DNA of 64,000 bases from the NCBI RefSeq assembly GCF_046614695.1, contig NZ_JBKKHQ010000010.1, forward strand, positions 1 to 64,000, written 5' to 3'. This DNA is from Pokkaliibacter sp046614695 (lineage in GTDB: Bacteria > Pseudomonadota > Gammaproteobacteria > Pseudomonadales > Balneatricaceae). Below, piece by piece: positions 9,481 through 18,580 of this stretch. How positions within the stretch are numbered: the stretch's first letter is position 1; the number at the start of each line of letters is the position of its first letter. The notes under the pieces were generated by a model, which made no database searches, was not told the DNA's origin, and saw only the letters and a program-made list of their open reading frames with translations. Both the position numbers and the translations under genes were made by a program.

Positions 9481-10647
9481 TTATTCAGCGTTTAAGTCAT
9501 AGCTCGCAGGTTCATCATCACTCATCCAGCGCCACGTGGCACCGTGATGCAGCAATTTGAAGCGAGCAGGATCAAGCTGCGCATCGGCTAATGCCGCTTT
9601 TAAATCGATGATGGGTTGATCCAGCGGCTCATCCGTCAGCTCAAACGTACCCCAGTGGATGCCTACTGCCTTCGTTGCGTGCACATCATTAAAAATCTGC
9701 ACAGCTTCCGCCGGATCCACATGCTGAGACTTCATAAACCAGCGAGGCTCATAAGCACCCACCGGAATTAGCGCCAAGTCAAAGGGCCCCAACTGCTTCC
9801 CGATCTCAGCAAAGTCTGCGGAATAGCCGCTATCCCCGGCAAAGTAGACCTTTTGCTGCTTCCCCTGAATAACCCAGCCACCCCAGAGGGTTTGATTGCG
9901 ATCCCCCAAGCCCCGGGCTGTCCAGTGATGGGCAGGCACAAAGGTGAGCTTAAGACCAGAGACAGCGGAACTCGTTTCTTTAGCAAGCAAGGACTGATCC
10001 AATGTCGCGTCCTGCCACCAGTCCAGCTCCTGCACGTTGGTAATCCCAAGATCGGCAAACCAGGCTTTGACACCTAGCGGCACCAGAAACAGCGGGCTAC
10101 CACCCGGCTGTCTGGCCAACTGCTGAATGCTGGCCTTATCAAGGTGGTCATAATGGTTGTGCGAGATCACCACCACATCGACAGAAGGCAACTCACTTAA
10201 AGGAAACGGGACTTTTACTTTACGCTCAGGACCAATAAAGCTGACGGGGGAAGCTCTGTCGGAGAACACGGGATCTGTCAGCACATTAAAACCATCAAGT
10301 TGCAGCAAAGCCGAGGCATGTCCAATCCAGGTCACCGAAGCCTGAGTATGATTTGCCCGCAGCCACGCGGTATCCGTTTTCTCAACCGGGAAGTCATAGC
10401 CTTGCACAACCGTCTGCGGTGGCTTCGGCACACCACTTCGCCATGCCTCCCAGCGCCAGCGCATCAGCTCAGAAAAAGGCTTATCCAATATCGAACCATC
10501 AGAGTTGGTAAAACCGTCCTCAGTCCGGTGCGGCTTTTTGGGGTCAGCATGTTCAAACTGATGGCTACAGCCGCCAATCAAGAGCACAAGCGAGGCCCAC
10601 AGCGCCGCCAGGGGGCGCTTTTTTGTTGTTTTAGTCACAGAGGTCAT
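9481..10647 (-). CDS. Metallo-beta-lactamase-fold hydrolase, predicted lipoprotein
   Basis: The protein of about 388 residues begins with a lipoprotein signal (basic start, hydrophobic core, lipobox LIGGC), so it should be anchored in the envelope. It then has an MBL-fold hydrolase domain with the metal motif 'SHNHYDHLDK' (HxHxDH), 'FVPAHHWTARG' and 'YFAGDSGYS'. The sequence resembles the NAPE-phospholipase-D/UlaG-like branch, zinc enzymes that cut phosphodiester or lactone bonds. GGAAG directly before the ATG at 10647 fixes the start; an in-frame codon at 10680 would bury the signal peptide. The substrate is unknown. The FemAB-like gene follows closely. Confidence 0.85.
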   Translation of the reverse strand: MTSVTKTTKKRPLAALWASLVLLIGGCSHQFEHADPKKPHRTEDGFTNSDGSILDKPFSELMRWRWEAWRSGVPKPPQTVVQGYDFPVEKTDTAWLRANHTQASVTWIGHASALLQLDGFNVLTDPVFSDRASPVSFIGPERKVKVPFPLSELPSVDVVVISHNHYDHLDKASIQQLARQPGGSPLFLVPLGVKAWFADLGITNVQELDWWQDATLDQSLLAKETSSAVSGLKLTFVPAHHWTARGLGDRNQTLWGGWVIQGKQQKVYFAGDSGYSADFAEIGKQLGPFDLALIPVGAYEPRWFMKSQHVDPAEAVQIFNDVHATKAVGIHWGTFELTDEPLDQPIIDLKAALADAQLDPARFKLLHHGATWRWMSDDEPASYDLNAE

Positions 10648-11084
10648 TCTTCCTTCCCTAGTTTGGCTATTGCTATTCACTCAAAGACGGCACGCACTTA
10701 TTTAGCACCTCCGCGAGGCACTGAAGCCTCTGATCAAGACCCTTTGTGCGCAGAAAGCTTGTCTGTGCTAGCGTTTACCCCTACAAAAACCTATCGGCCG
10801 AGACTCTGGCAAGAGCCAGCAGGCCTAAATCCAGTCAACAGATAATTCCATACTCACGCTCAGCGGCTGAAGGACCCCGTCTTTAATTGCATCGGTTGCA
10901 CTACCGGCCAGAAACCCTCCGGTCAGGACAAAAACATTAGGTAATTGGCGACTTTGGTCGCACAATGCAACCGACGCAGACCGGCCCCCTCGCATCGCCG
11001 CTGAGCAAGGTTCTGCGCAGGCCATCCGCAGTCTTCAGACACAGGCTGCGGGTGACTCTCATCATCAAGGATATGGCGTTGCAC
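10648..11084. other. Intergenic region before the decarboxylase
   Basis: About 440 bases separate two divergent genes. The part next to the decarboxylase (10960-11084) is GC-rich and open in several frames, but no frame has both a good ribosome-binding site and a recognisable protein. It may be the leader of the decarboxylase mRNA. No clear promoter was found. Confidence 0.4.
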
Positions 11085-13349
11085 ATGAAATTTCGTTTCC
11101 CTGTTGTCATCATTGACGAAGATTTCCGCTCGGAAAACATCTCCGGTTCCGGCATCCGTGATCTGGCTGACGCTATTGGTCGTCAGGGTATGGAAACCAT
11201 CGGTCTGACCAGTTACGGTGATTTGACCGCCTTTGCCCAACAAGCCAGTCGGGCTTCCTGTTTTATATTGTCGATTGACGATGAAGAATTTGGCGACGGT
11301 AGTGAAGAGGCGGTGAATAACGCCCTGCGCTCGGTGCGGGAATTTATTGCGGCTGTACGCCATCGTAATACCGATATTCCTGTTTTCCTCTATGGGGAAA
11401 CTCGCACCTCACGCCACATTCCCAATGAAATTCTGCGTGAACTTCATGGCTTCATTCACATGTTTGAAGACACGCCCGAGTTTGTGGCCCGTCACATTAT
11501 TCGTGAAGCGAACAAGTATCTGGACTCGCTGGCGCCACCTTTCTTTCAGGCACTCATGCATTATGCCAGCGACAGCTCCTACTCCTGGCACTGTCCCGGC
11601 CATTCAGGCGGCGTTGCTTTTCTTAAGAGCCCCGTTGGCCAGATGTTCCACCAGTTCTTTGGCGAGAATATGCTGCGTGCGGACGTCTGTAATGCGGTAG
11701 AAGAACTTGGCCAACTGCTGGATCACACAGGCCCGGTCAGCAAGAGCGAAAACAATGCCGCGCGCATTTTTGGCTGTGATCACCTGTTCTTCGTGACCAA
11801 CGGCACATCAACTTCCAACAAGGTCGTCTGGCACTCCACCGTGGCTCCCGGCGATATTGTTGTTGTTGACCGTAATTGCCATAAGTCGATCCTGCACTCG
11901 ATCATTATGACAGGGGCCATCCCCGTCTTCCTGATGCCGACGCGCAACCACTACGGCATCATCGGCCCGATTCCCAAGAGCGAGTTCTCACCGGAAACCA
12001 TCGCCAAGAAGATCGAGGCAAACCCGTTTGCTCGTAATGCGGCTAATAAAAAGCCCCGCATCCTGACGATTACCCAGAGCACCTACGACGGCGTCCTGTA
12101 TAACGTCGAAGAGATCAAGGATATTCTTGGCTCGACCATCGACACCCTGCATTTTGACGAAGCCTGGCTGCCTCATGCCGCCTTTCATGACTTCTACAAA
12201 AATATGCACGCCATTGGCAGCGGCCGCCCTCGCTCAGACGACACGCTGGTCTTCGCGACTCAGTCGACGCACAAGTTGCTGGCAGGCCTTTCTCAGGCTT
12301 CGCAAATTCTGGTGCAGGATTCCAACACACGGAAGCTGGATACTCACCGCTTCAATGAATCCTACCTGATGCACTCTTCGACCAGTCCTCAGTACGCCAT
12401 CATTGCCTCCTGCGACGTAGCCGCTGCGATGATGGAGCCACCGGGTGGAACCGCACTGGTTGAGGAGTCATTGCTTGAAGCGCTCGACTTCCGTCGTGCC
12501 ATGCGCAAAGTCGGTGGCGAATACGGTGATGACTGGTGGTTTAAGGTCTGGGGACCAGAAACTCTTGCCGATGAAGGCATGGGGGATCGTGAAGACTGGG
12601 TCATTCATACGGATGACAAATGGCACGGTTTTGGTCAGATCGAGTCCGGTTTCAACATGCTCGATCCGATTAAAGCGACCATCATCAACCCCGGTCTGGA
12701 TATCAACGGCAGCTTCGCCGATGTCGGTATTCCCGCCGCCATCGTCAGCAAGTATCTGGCAGAACACGGCATCATCATCGAGAAAACGGGCCTGTATTCG
12801 TTCTTTATCATGTTTACCATCGGCATTACCAAAGGCCGCTGGAACTCCATGGTGACTGAGCTACAGCAGTTCAAGGATGATTATGACCAGAACCTGCCGC
12901 TCTGGCGCGTCATGCCTGAATTTGCAGCAGCGCATCCGCAATATGAGCGCGTAGGCCTGCGTGATCTCTGTACCGAGATTCACAATGTCTATAAAGAGTA
13001 CGATCTGGCGAAGATTACGACAGAGATGTACCTCTCCAACATTGAGCCTGCGATGACACCTGCGGATGCCTGGTCGAAAATGGCCCACCGCAAGATTGAA
13101 CGCGTTGCCATCGATGAGCTGGAAGGTCGTGTCACCGCCATGCTGGTGACCCCGTATCCTCCGGGCATTCCGCTACTGATTCCGGGCGAACGCTTCAACC
13201 GCACCATCGTCCGCTATCTGCAGTTTGTTCGTGATTTCAACTCACGCTTCCCTGGTTTCGAGACGGATTGTCACGGTCTGGTCCGGGAAGAAGTTAATGG
13301 CGAAAACCATTACTTTGTCGATGCGGTTCTGGTCGACGAAGTTAAATAA
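11085..13349 (+). CDS. Orn/Lys/Arg decarboxylase (PLP-dependent, class I)
   Basis: The protein of about 754 residues is a fold-type I basic amino acid decarboxylase. It has an N-terminal 'wing' flavodoxin-like domain (1-110), a PLP domain with 'HCPGHSGG', 'LLDHTGPVSKSENNAA', 'HKSILHS' and the PLP-binding Lys397 in 'STHKLLAG', and the C-terminal domain ending in 'PPGIPLLIPGER'. It releases CO2 from ornithine, lysine or arginine to give putrescine, cadaverine or agmatine. Overall it resembles Pseudomonas LdcA (PA1818), so lysine is possible, but specificity cannot be read. The start could be 11085 or 11073; an open frame to 10965 is probably leader. It stands alone and ends at a strong terminator; no antiporter gene is adjacent. 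Confidence 0.88.
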   Translation: MKFRFPVVIIDEDFRSENISGSGIRDLADAIGRQGMETIGLTSYGDLTAFAQQASRASCFILSIDDEEFGDGSEEAVNNALRSVREFIAAVRHRNTDIPVFLYGETRTSRHIPNEILRELHGFIHMFEDTPEFVARHIIREANKYLDSLAPPFFQALMHYASDSSYSWHCPGHSGGVAFLKSPVGQMFHQFFGENMLRADVCNAVEELGQLLDHTGPVSKSENNAARIFGCDHLFFVTNGTSTSNKVVWHSTVAPGDIVVVDRNCHKSILHSIIMTGAIPVFLMPTRNHYGIIGPIPKSEFSPETIAKKIEANPFARNAANKKPRILTITQSTYDGVLYNVEEIKDILGSTIDTLHFDEAWLPHAAFHDFYKNMHAIGSGRPRSDDTLVFATQSTHKLLAGLSQASQILVQDSNTRKLDTHRFNESYLMHSSTSPQYAIIASCDVAAAMMEPPGGTALVEESLLEALDFRRAMRKVGGEYGDDWWFKVWGPETLADEGMGDREDWVIHTDDKWHGFGQIESGFNMLDPIKATIINPGLDINGSFADVGIPAAIVSKYLAEHGIIIEKTGLYSFFIMFTIGITKGRWNSMVTELQQFKDDYDQNLPLWRVMPEFAAAHPQYERVGLRDLCTEIHNVYKEYDLAKITTEMYLSNIEPAMTPADAWSKMAHRKIERVAIDELEGRVTAMLVTPYPPGIPLLIPGERFNRTIVRYLQFVRDFNSRFPGFETDCHGLVREEVNGENHYFVDAVLVDEVK

Positions 13350-13373
13350 CCGCCCGATCCACCAAATAAAAAA

Positions 13374-13397
13374 GCCAGAGGTAACTCTGGCTTTTTT
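13374..13397. terminator. Bidirectional terminator
   Basis: GCCAGAG-GTAA-CTCTGGC forms a 7-bp stem with A-run left and T6 right, serving the decarboxylase and the converging DUF2076 gene. Confidence 0.88.
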
Positions 13398-13416
13398 ATT
13401 GCCTGAGCTTCAACCC

Positions 13417-14154
13417 TTACGTCCAGTCATCATCTCCAAAATCAAAGCCACTACCGAAGTCATCATTCCCACCACCCAGACCATAATCGTCCTGAGAACC
13501 ACTATAGTCTGAGGCATCAGCCCAGTTATTGCCGTTATCCGCAAAACTGCTGTCTGCATTACTCTCTTGCTGAGGAGCTTCGTTATACACATTGACGATT
13601 TCTTCATTCATCACACTGCCATGGTGACCAAAAAGCCCACCTAAGCTCTCTGCCAGCAACATCCCCCCTGCCACACCCGCGGCGGTCTGTAAGGCACCAC
13701 CGAGAAAGCTGCCACCTGCACCTTTTCCAAATCCTCCACGACCAAAAGCGCTTTGACCGGCAGACTCTGCACCTGGCTGATAAGCAGGAGCCGGGGTTGG
13801 TCTCCCCCAGGCATTGCTTGATGCGTTTGCCGCGCCCTGCGAAGGACTCGCGGCATTCTGGCTTGCTGAAGGCTGCCCGGCATTCAAACCAAAGAGACCC
13901 GATAAAAACCCACCCTGCTCTTTGGGGCGCTCCTGCAGTTGCTGCTCCAGCTCCGCAATTTTGGCTTGCGCCTGCTTGAGCGTTTCTTCTTGCACCAGCA
14001 AGACTTGCGTCATGTAGTAGCCGGCATGCCCCTGTGATGAGAGATGCTGATTAATCTTCTGCTCGGCAGCATCGTCGCGGTAGGGAGATTGCTCTGAGGC
14101 TTTTTTCAGTCGCTCGAAAAGATGGTCAATCAGCTGTCGTTCCTGAGTATTCAT
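13417..14154 (-). CDS. DUF2076 family protein
   Basis: The 245-residue protein has the DUF2076 layout: a helical N-terminus ('MNTQERQLIDHLFERLKKA') and a coiled-coil stretch near residues 50-75, then a glycine-rich middle with a hydrophobic 'GGALQTAAGVAGGMLLAESLGG' segment, and a very acidic Gly/Asp/Phe tail. AAGGGGG lies four bases before the ATG. The function is not known; the middle segment could insert in a membrane. It converges on the decarboxylase gene and lies alone. Confidence 0.8.
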   Translation of the reverse strand: MNTQERQLIDHLFERLKKASEQSPYRDDAAEQKINQHLSSQGHAGYYMTQVLLVQEETLKQAQAKIAELEQQLQERPKEQGGFLSGLFGLNAGQPSASQNAASPSQGAANASSNAWGRPTPAPAYQPGAESAGQSAFGRGGFGKGAGGSFLGGALQTAAGVAGGMLLAESLGGLFGHHGSVMNEEIVNVYNEAPQQESNADSSFADNGNNWADASDYSGSQDDYGLGGGNDDFGSGFDFGDDDWT

Positions 14155-14431
14155 AGAACCCCCTTGATAAGTATCCTCGGCAGCCTTTTAAGCATTGCCG
14201 TTAGCAATCAACATGGGGGAGATCACACCGGATTTAGGTTTCCAGTTGCATCGAATTCAGGCAACACGACATGAGCCATGTCACGAAGACGACGACCAGG
14301 CAAGAAACATGTACAAAAGCGCAGGCTGTTGCAGATATTGATCAGAGAAATCGACAGAATTCAGCGCACTATACTTTAGTCAGACCTCAAGATTGTCTAT
14401 GGTAGCCACTTCATCTTTGGAAGACTCCAGC

Positions 14432-15487
14432 ATGCAGGCTTCAGATTTTTCTCGGCGCACCCTGTCACAACATCAGAAACTCGCTCCAGGCAGCAAGACT
14501 CTCGCCACAGTTGCTTTATCCGTCTTACTGACGCTGTGTATTCCGAGCGCTGACGCCCGTACTTATCACTACACCGACAGCCATCTCCACTTTGTAGACT
14601 TTCTGCAACATAGTCAGGGCACCGCAGAGCTTCTTCGAGAAATGGATAATGCAGGCATAGATTACGCCATGCTGTCAGGTCTGCCGGTGACCAAGAAATG
14701 GGATGAGCATGCCCCAAAAAAACCCCTGTACATGATGGCTGATGACGCCAGACTGTACTGGTACAGCGCAACCGACGACATTGTCGGGCGAGCGCTCGAA
14801 GCTCTACCCAAAAAACAGCAGCAGCGTTTTTATCCCTTTATCAGCGGGTTCAATCCGTCGGATCGCAATGCCGTTGACCATATTGAACGTATGCTCAATT
14901 GGTACCCGGGGCTCTGGAAAGGCATTGGTGAAGTTCTGCTTCGCCATGATGATCTGACAGCGCTTACTTATGGTGAAACTCCACGAGCAAACAGTCTGGC
15001 TATGCAACGTGTTTATGATCTGGCAGCAAAACATCACCTGCCCGTTCTGCTTCATAGCAACATCACTGCAAACTATGAGAAAACCCCGATCTATCTGGGA
15101 GAGCTTGAAGCAGCATTAGCCCATAATCGTTCGACCAAAATTATCTGGGCACATGCAGGCACCAGTGATGCGATTAACCGACAACAGTATCTGCCCTACC
15201 TTGCTGGCACGCTGGACCAGCTTCTGGCAAAAAACACCAATCTTTATATCGATCTTTCCTGGACTGTTCTGCACCCCTATCTACTGGATAGCAATAATAA
15301 GCCACGCGCTGAGTGGGTTAAGCTGGTTAAAAAGTATCCCAGCCGATTTTTTATTGGCTCTGACCTCATCGGCTATTTCACCAGCCAGGGGCAAACCCTG
15401 CAAAGCTATAGCCCCTTTCTCGATGCATTACCTGATGGTGTGGCAAAAGGACTGGCCCGCGACAATTTCCTTAAGCTCTTTCAGTGA
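14432..15487 (+). CDS. Exported amidohydrolase (TIM-barrel metal hydrolase)
   Basis: The protein of about 351 residues has a likely signal peptide ('TLATVALSVLLTLCIPSADA') and then an amidohydrolase-2 barrel. Metal ligands are visible as 'DSHLHF' (HxH), 'VLLHSN', 'IIWAHAG' and the late Asp in 'FIGSDL'. This superfamily uses one or two Zn ions to hydrolyse or decarboxylate small molecules; an exported member should act in the periplasm. I favour the ATG at 14432 because GGAAG precedes it; in-frame starts lie at 14399 and 14393. It is followed 23 bases later by a COG0523 metallochaperone-type GTPase, suggesting that metal loading or metal limitation links them. The substrate is unknown. Confidence 0.8.
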   Translation: MQASDFSRRTLSQHQKLAPGSKTLATVALSVLLTLCIPSADARTYHYTDSHLHFVDFLQHSQGTAELLREMDNAGIDYAMLSGLPVTKKWDEHAPKKPLYMMADDARLYWYSATDDIVGRALEALPKKQQQRFYPFISGFNPSDRNAVDHIERMLNWYPGLWKGIGEVLLRHDDLTALTYGETPRANSLAMQRVYDLAAKHHLPVLLHSNITANYEKTPIYLGELEAALAHNRSTKIIWAHAGTSDAINRQQYLPYLAGTLDQLLAKNTNLYIDLSWTVLHPYLLDSNNKPRAEWVKLVKKYPSRFFIGSDLIGYFTSQGQTLQSYSPFLDALPDGVAKGLARDNFLKLFQ

Positions 15488-15510
15488 GCTAGCCATTTAA
15501 AGAGATTTTC

Positions 15511-16551
15511 ATGTTGCACGATATTCCCACCTATTTAATCACAGGCTTTTTGGGCAGCGGCAAAACGACACTGATCAACCATCTGCTCAGCCAAAAGCCC
15601 GAGTCTGAGCGCTGGGCTATTATGGTGAATGAGTTTGGCGAGATGGGGGTGGATCAGGCTGCATTTTCCGCTGGAGAGGATATTGCGGTTAAGGAATTAC
15701 CCGGCGGCTGTATGTGCTGTGCGATGGGAGCGGCATTTCGGACCGGGCTGGCTCAATTTCTCAAAATCGCCAAACCGGATCGACTGATCATAGAGCCCAC
15801 AGGACTTGGCCATCCGGAAGGGATTGTCGACGTACTGAAATCGCCACCCTACGCCAAGGTTATCCGACTTGAGACGATTATCTGCCTGCTGGACCCACGC
15901 AACCTGGCGCGTGAAGAGGTGCTTTCACACCCCCTGTTCCAAGACCAGCTAGCGATTGCCGATACCGTAGTCATTAGTAAATGCGATACAGCCCCTGTGG
16001 ATTTGATCGAACTTGCCGCAGAAAGTGTGGCCCAGATGTATCCCGCAAAAGCAAAAGTTCTTAGAAGCACCAAGCACGATATCAGTATCGCATCACTCAA
16101 GCTGCAGACCCCGCTGTCAGACCGCGCACCAGATCACATCACCATGCCTGCATTCACACCCATGATTGCTTCAGAGAAACCGCTGAATCGCACACCTGCC
16201 TTGGTAATGACTCACCAGACAACAGAAAGCCAGCCTCAGGAGATGAAACGTTACACCTCACAGGCAAATGGCTTTAGCTACCTTGGATGGCAATTTCCTG
16301 CGGACTCTGTGTTTGATTTTGAGAAGCTGGAAGCATGGCTTGGGGAACTTCACCACGCCGAGCGCGTCAAAGGAATCGTGCGTATTGGTAGCGCCTGGGT
16401 TTTCTTCAATCAGCTTCGTTCAGAATTGGACTATTTCAAACAAGCCTGGCGCCAAGACTCCCGGATTGAACTGATCAGCCAAGAAAAACTCGATACCGAG
16501 GAATTAACCAGAACACTCAATGACTGCATCGTGACCGGCATCATTAAGTGA
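15511..16551 (+). CDS. COG0523 (CobW/YjiA/ZigA) GTP-binding metallochaperone
   Basis: The 346-residue protein is a G3E-family P-loop GTPase. Walker A is 'GFLGSGKTT' near residue 10. The metal motif 'GGCMCC' (a GCxCC form) is near residue 70, 'EPTGLGHP' forms the switch/Walker B region, and 'SKCD' is the guanine motif. A CobW C-terminal domain with 'FSYLGWQF' follows. COG0523 proteins bind zinc, cobalt or other metals and hand them to client enzymes, often under zinc limitation. AAGAGA precedes the ATG. It forms an apparent operon with the upstream amidohydrolase. I found no convincing Zur box upstream of the pair. Confidence 0.88.
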   Translation: MLHDIPTYLITGFLGSGKTTLINHLLSQKPESERWAIMVNEFGEMGVDQAAFSAGEDIAVKELPGGCMCCAMGAAFRTGLAQFLKIAKPDRLIIEPTGLGHPEGIVDVLKSPPYAKVIRLETIICLLDPRNLAREEVLSHPLFQDQLAIADTVVISKCDTAPVDLIELAAESVAQMYPAKAKVLRSTKHDISIASLKLQTPLSDRAPDHITMPAFTPMIASEKPLNRTPALVMTHQTTESQPQEMKRYTSQANGFSYLGWQFPADSVFDFEKLEAWLGELHHAERVKGIVRIGSAWVFFNQLRSELDYFKQAWRQDSRIELISQEKLDTEELTRTLNDCIVTGIIK

Positions 16552-16642
16552 CTGGCTGGCGCCCAAATGGAAGAAGAAACATAAAACAACAAATAAATAA
16601 CAAAAAACGCTTTTCAGCTCACAATTTACTACTTTGAGGGCA

Positions 16643-16670
16643 TTGGCAAGCGATCATATTTTGCTAAGGT
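16643..16670 (+). promoter_or_regulatory. Possible promoter for the 41-residue microprotein
   Basis: TTGGCA (16643-16648) and TAAGGT (16665-16670) are 16 bases apart, about 105 bases before the ATG. Both boxes are moderate matches to the sigma-70 consensus. Confidence 0.3.
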
Positions 16671-16774
16671 CACTTCAAGGAAGGAATTTATCGAGTAGAA
16701 ACGCCACTCAAACTGAACTTAATGGAATAGCTCAGCCCTTGGTGGTTCACTGAAGTCGCGTGTAGGAGGTTGCC

Positions 16775-16900
16775 ATGATTTATGCAGCATTGCTGATTGG
16801 CTCTCAAGTTGTTCTTGCTTTGATTATTGCATCTGCTTTCTTTGAGCCTGATGCCCATGAATATCGTCAGACACCTGCCAAGCCAGATTCACGATACTGA
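16775..16900 (+). CDS. 41-residue single-helix membrane microprotein
   Basis: The ATG at 16775 follows TAGGAGGTTGCC, an almost ideal ribosome-binding site. The product begins MIYAALLIGSQVVLALIIAS, one hydrophobic helix, then turns acidic (FFEPDAHEY) and ends in a polar tail. A Rho-independent terminator follows about 90 bases after the stop, so it looks like a complete single-gene unit. It lies about 750 bases before cyoA, the quinol oxidase operon. Length and pattern (M-x-Y-x-A at the start, G9, Ser-Ala then Glu at the helix end) recall CydX, the small subunit of cytochrome bd, although CydX's second-position Trp is absent. A role with an oxidase is speculation. Confidence 0.6.
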   Translation: MIYAALLIGSQVVLALIIASAFFEPDAHEYRQTPAKPDSRY

Positions 16901-16990
16901 TAACCGCAGTTTTCTGAGTAGCTTCACACTAAGCAAAATAAACTCACTGCAACCCCAATCTTGAATAACTCGCTAGCGAGTAATAGAACA

Positions 16991-17015
16991 AAGGCCCGCC
17001 AAAACGGGCCTTTTG
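16991..17015 (+). terminator. Terminator after the microprotein gene
   Basis: AAGGCCCG and CGGGCCTT pair over 8 bp around CCAAAA, followed by TTTGTGTTT. It separates the microprotein unit from cyo. Confidence 0.8.
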
Positions 17016-17651
17016 TGTTTAAGATCTAACGCCCCCACCCAAAGATGTGCTTGGAAGCACTGATAAGCCAACACAGTTGGAGCACAGGCTTGCAGTCCGA
17101 ATGCATATTTCGCTGAATTTATTTCAGCCATTCCGTCAGCGAAGGAACCCAAGGATAGAAACATTTTTCCTGACTCACTACTTTTTCGCAGAAACCTCAG
17201 GCTCATGCTAGAGCCTTGCTTTTATTGAAGTTACACCTGTGCGGGCTGAGCGTTCCTATTTATTAGCATTGAGATAGCAGCGAGCATGTAGCACGCACAA
17301 AAAACACCAAAATGTGTAAATATATAGGACAATTTAAGGATACTTTTTTCAATCCCTATAGAAAATATCAACTAGTTTCAGTCTTTCGAGTACTATATTG
17401 CCCATCGAAATATATGGATGGTGGAGCGTTCTAACCTCTCCTGGCTGTTCCCTCAGCTTCTGGCAAGGTTTCTCACTCCCAAGGTACCAACCTGGACTTG
17501 GTACGACACAAAAGTAGCGGGAGTGGCCTTATCTCAATCAATGCCAACTAGCAGCAACCGGGTCTACCATCTATAACCATAACCAGTTTCCAATCCCTAA
17601 ACCCAAGTTCCAATTCTGACATTACATAATGTGAGGTAATGAGGCTGTGAG
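17016..17651. other. Long leader/promoter region of cyo
   Basis: About 635 bases carry no convincing gene. There is AT-rich sequence at 17250-17420 and a GTACCAA...TTGGTAC inverted repeat near 17482-17501, then the dyad just before the cyoA ribosome-binding site. It is unusually long for an operon leader in this window and probably holds the oxygen- or iron-responsive promoter; I could not place the -10/-35 boxes with confidence. Confidence 0.4.
17619..17632. promoter_or_regulatory. Perfect dyad ahead of the cyoA ribosome-binding site
   Basis: ACATTA-CA-TAATGT is a perfect palindrome ending about 8 bases before the GAGG that precedes the cyoA ATG. It could be an operator or a weak mRNA hairpin covering translation start. 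Confidence 0.35.
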
Positions 17652-18578
17652 ATGAAAAAAAAAATTTGTCTTAGCATGGTCAAGGCATTTGGCTTGATCG
17701 CTGCGCTGTTACTCAGCGGCTGCGACAAACTTGTGCTGATGAACCCCAAAGGCCCCATCGGCCATAGCGAGAAATCGCTCATTCTTACTGCCACATGGCT
17801 CATGCTGATTGTGGTCATCCCCGTTATTATTATGACCATCGCGTTCGCCTGGAAATACCGTGCCAGCAACAAGAACGCTACCTATGCTCCTAAGTGGTCT
17901 CACTCCAATGCCATCGAAGCCGTCGTATGGCTGGTTCCATGTATCATCATTGCCATCCTGGCAACGATCACCTGGAAAACCACACATGAGCTGGATCCCT
18001 ACAAACCACTAGCCTCCAATAAAGAGCCTGTACGCGTGCAGGTTGTTTCAATGGATTGGAAGTGGTTGTTCATTTACCCGGACCTGCACATTGCAACCGT
18101 CAACAAACTGGCATTCCCTGTGGATACCCCTGTTGCGTTTGATGTGACTTCCTCCACGGTAATGAACGCCTTCTTCATCCCACAGCTTGGCAGCCAGATT
18201 TATTCCATGGCGGGCATGAACACCAAACTGCATCTGATGGCAGACGAGCCAGGTAACTACCTGGGTATTTCTGCCAACTACAGCGGTGGCGGTTTCTCCG
18301 GCATGCACTTTGATGCCGAAGCTATGACTGATGGAGACTTCAACGCTTGGGTTGAGAAAGTGAAAGCATCTTCTCAGGTTCTTGATCAGGCTACTTTTGA
18401 AGCCCTCGAAGAGCCTAGTGAAGATCACGCTGTGACGCTGTACTCCAACGTCAAACCCAACCTCTACACCCAAATCCTGACTTCTTTTGGTCATAGCCAC
18501 AGTATCGGTGGTGAAGGTCACACTGCAGGACATGTAGAGGCATCAGAAGAAAAAGAAACTGCGGCTTCTGAGGAATAA
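17652..18578 (+). CDS. cyoA: Cytochrome bo3 quinol oxidase subunit II
   Basis: The 308-residue protein has a lipoprotein signal with lipobox LLSGC, then 'LMNPKGPIGHSEKSLI' matching E. coli CyoA just after the acylated cysteine. Two membrane helices and a periplasmic cupredoxin-like domain ('MDWKWLFIYPD', 'STVMNAFFIPQLGSQIY') follow. As in quinol oxidases, the CuA ligands of cytochrome c oxidases are missing. The C-terminus is a Glu/His/Ala-rich tail. GAGG lies seven bases before the ATG. It is the first gene of cyoABCDE; cyoB starts two bases after its stop. Confidence 0.97.
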   Translation: MKKKICLSMVKAFGLIAALLLSGCDKLVLMNPKGPIGHSEKSLILTATWLMLIVVIPVIIMTIAFAWKYRASNKNATYAPKWSHSNAIEAVVWLVPCIIIAILATITWKTTHELDPYKPLASNKEPVRVQVVSMDWKWLFIYPDLHIATVNKLAFPVDTPVAFDVTSSTVMNAFFIPQLGSQIYSMAGMNTKLHLMADEPGNYLGISANYSGGGFSGMHFDAEAMTDGDFNAWVEKVKASSQVLDQATFEALEEPSEDHAVTLYSNVKPNLYTQILTSFGHSHSIGGEGHTAGHVEASEEKETAASEE

Positions 18579-18580
18579 AC

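Noticed and set aside
10825..11025. Minus-strand frame of 66 codons before the decarboxylase
   Set aside because: The translation looks partly protein-like at its C-terminal half, but it lacks a good ribosome-binding site and any family I recognise; it lies in the probable decarboxylase leader.
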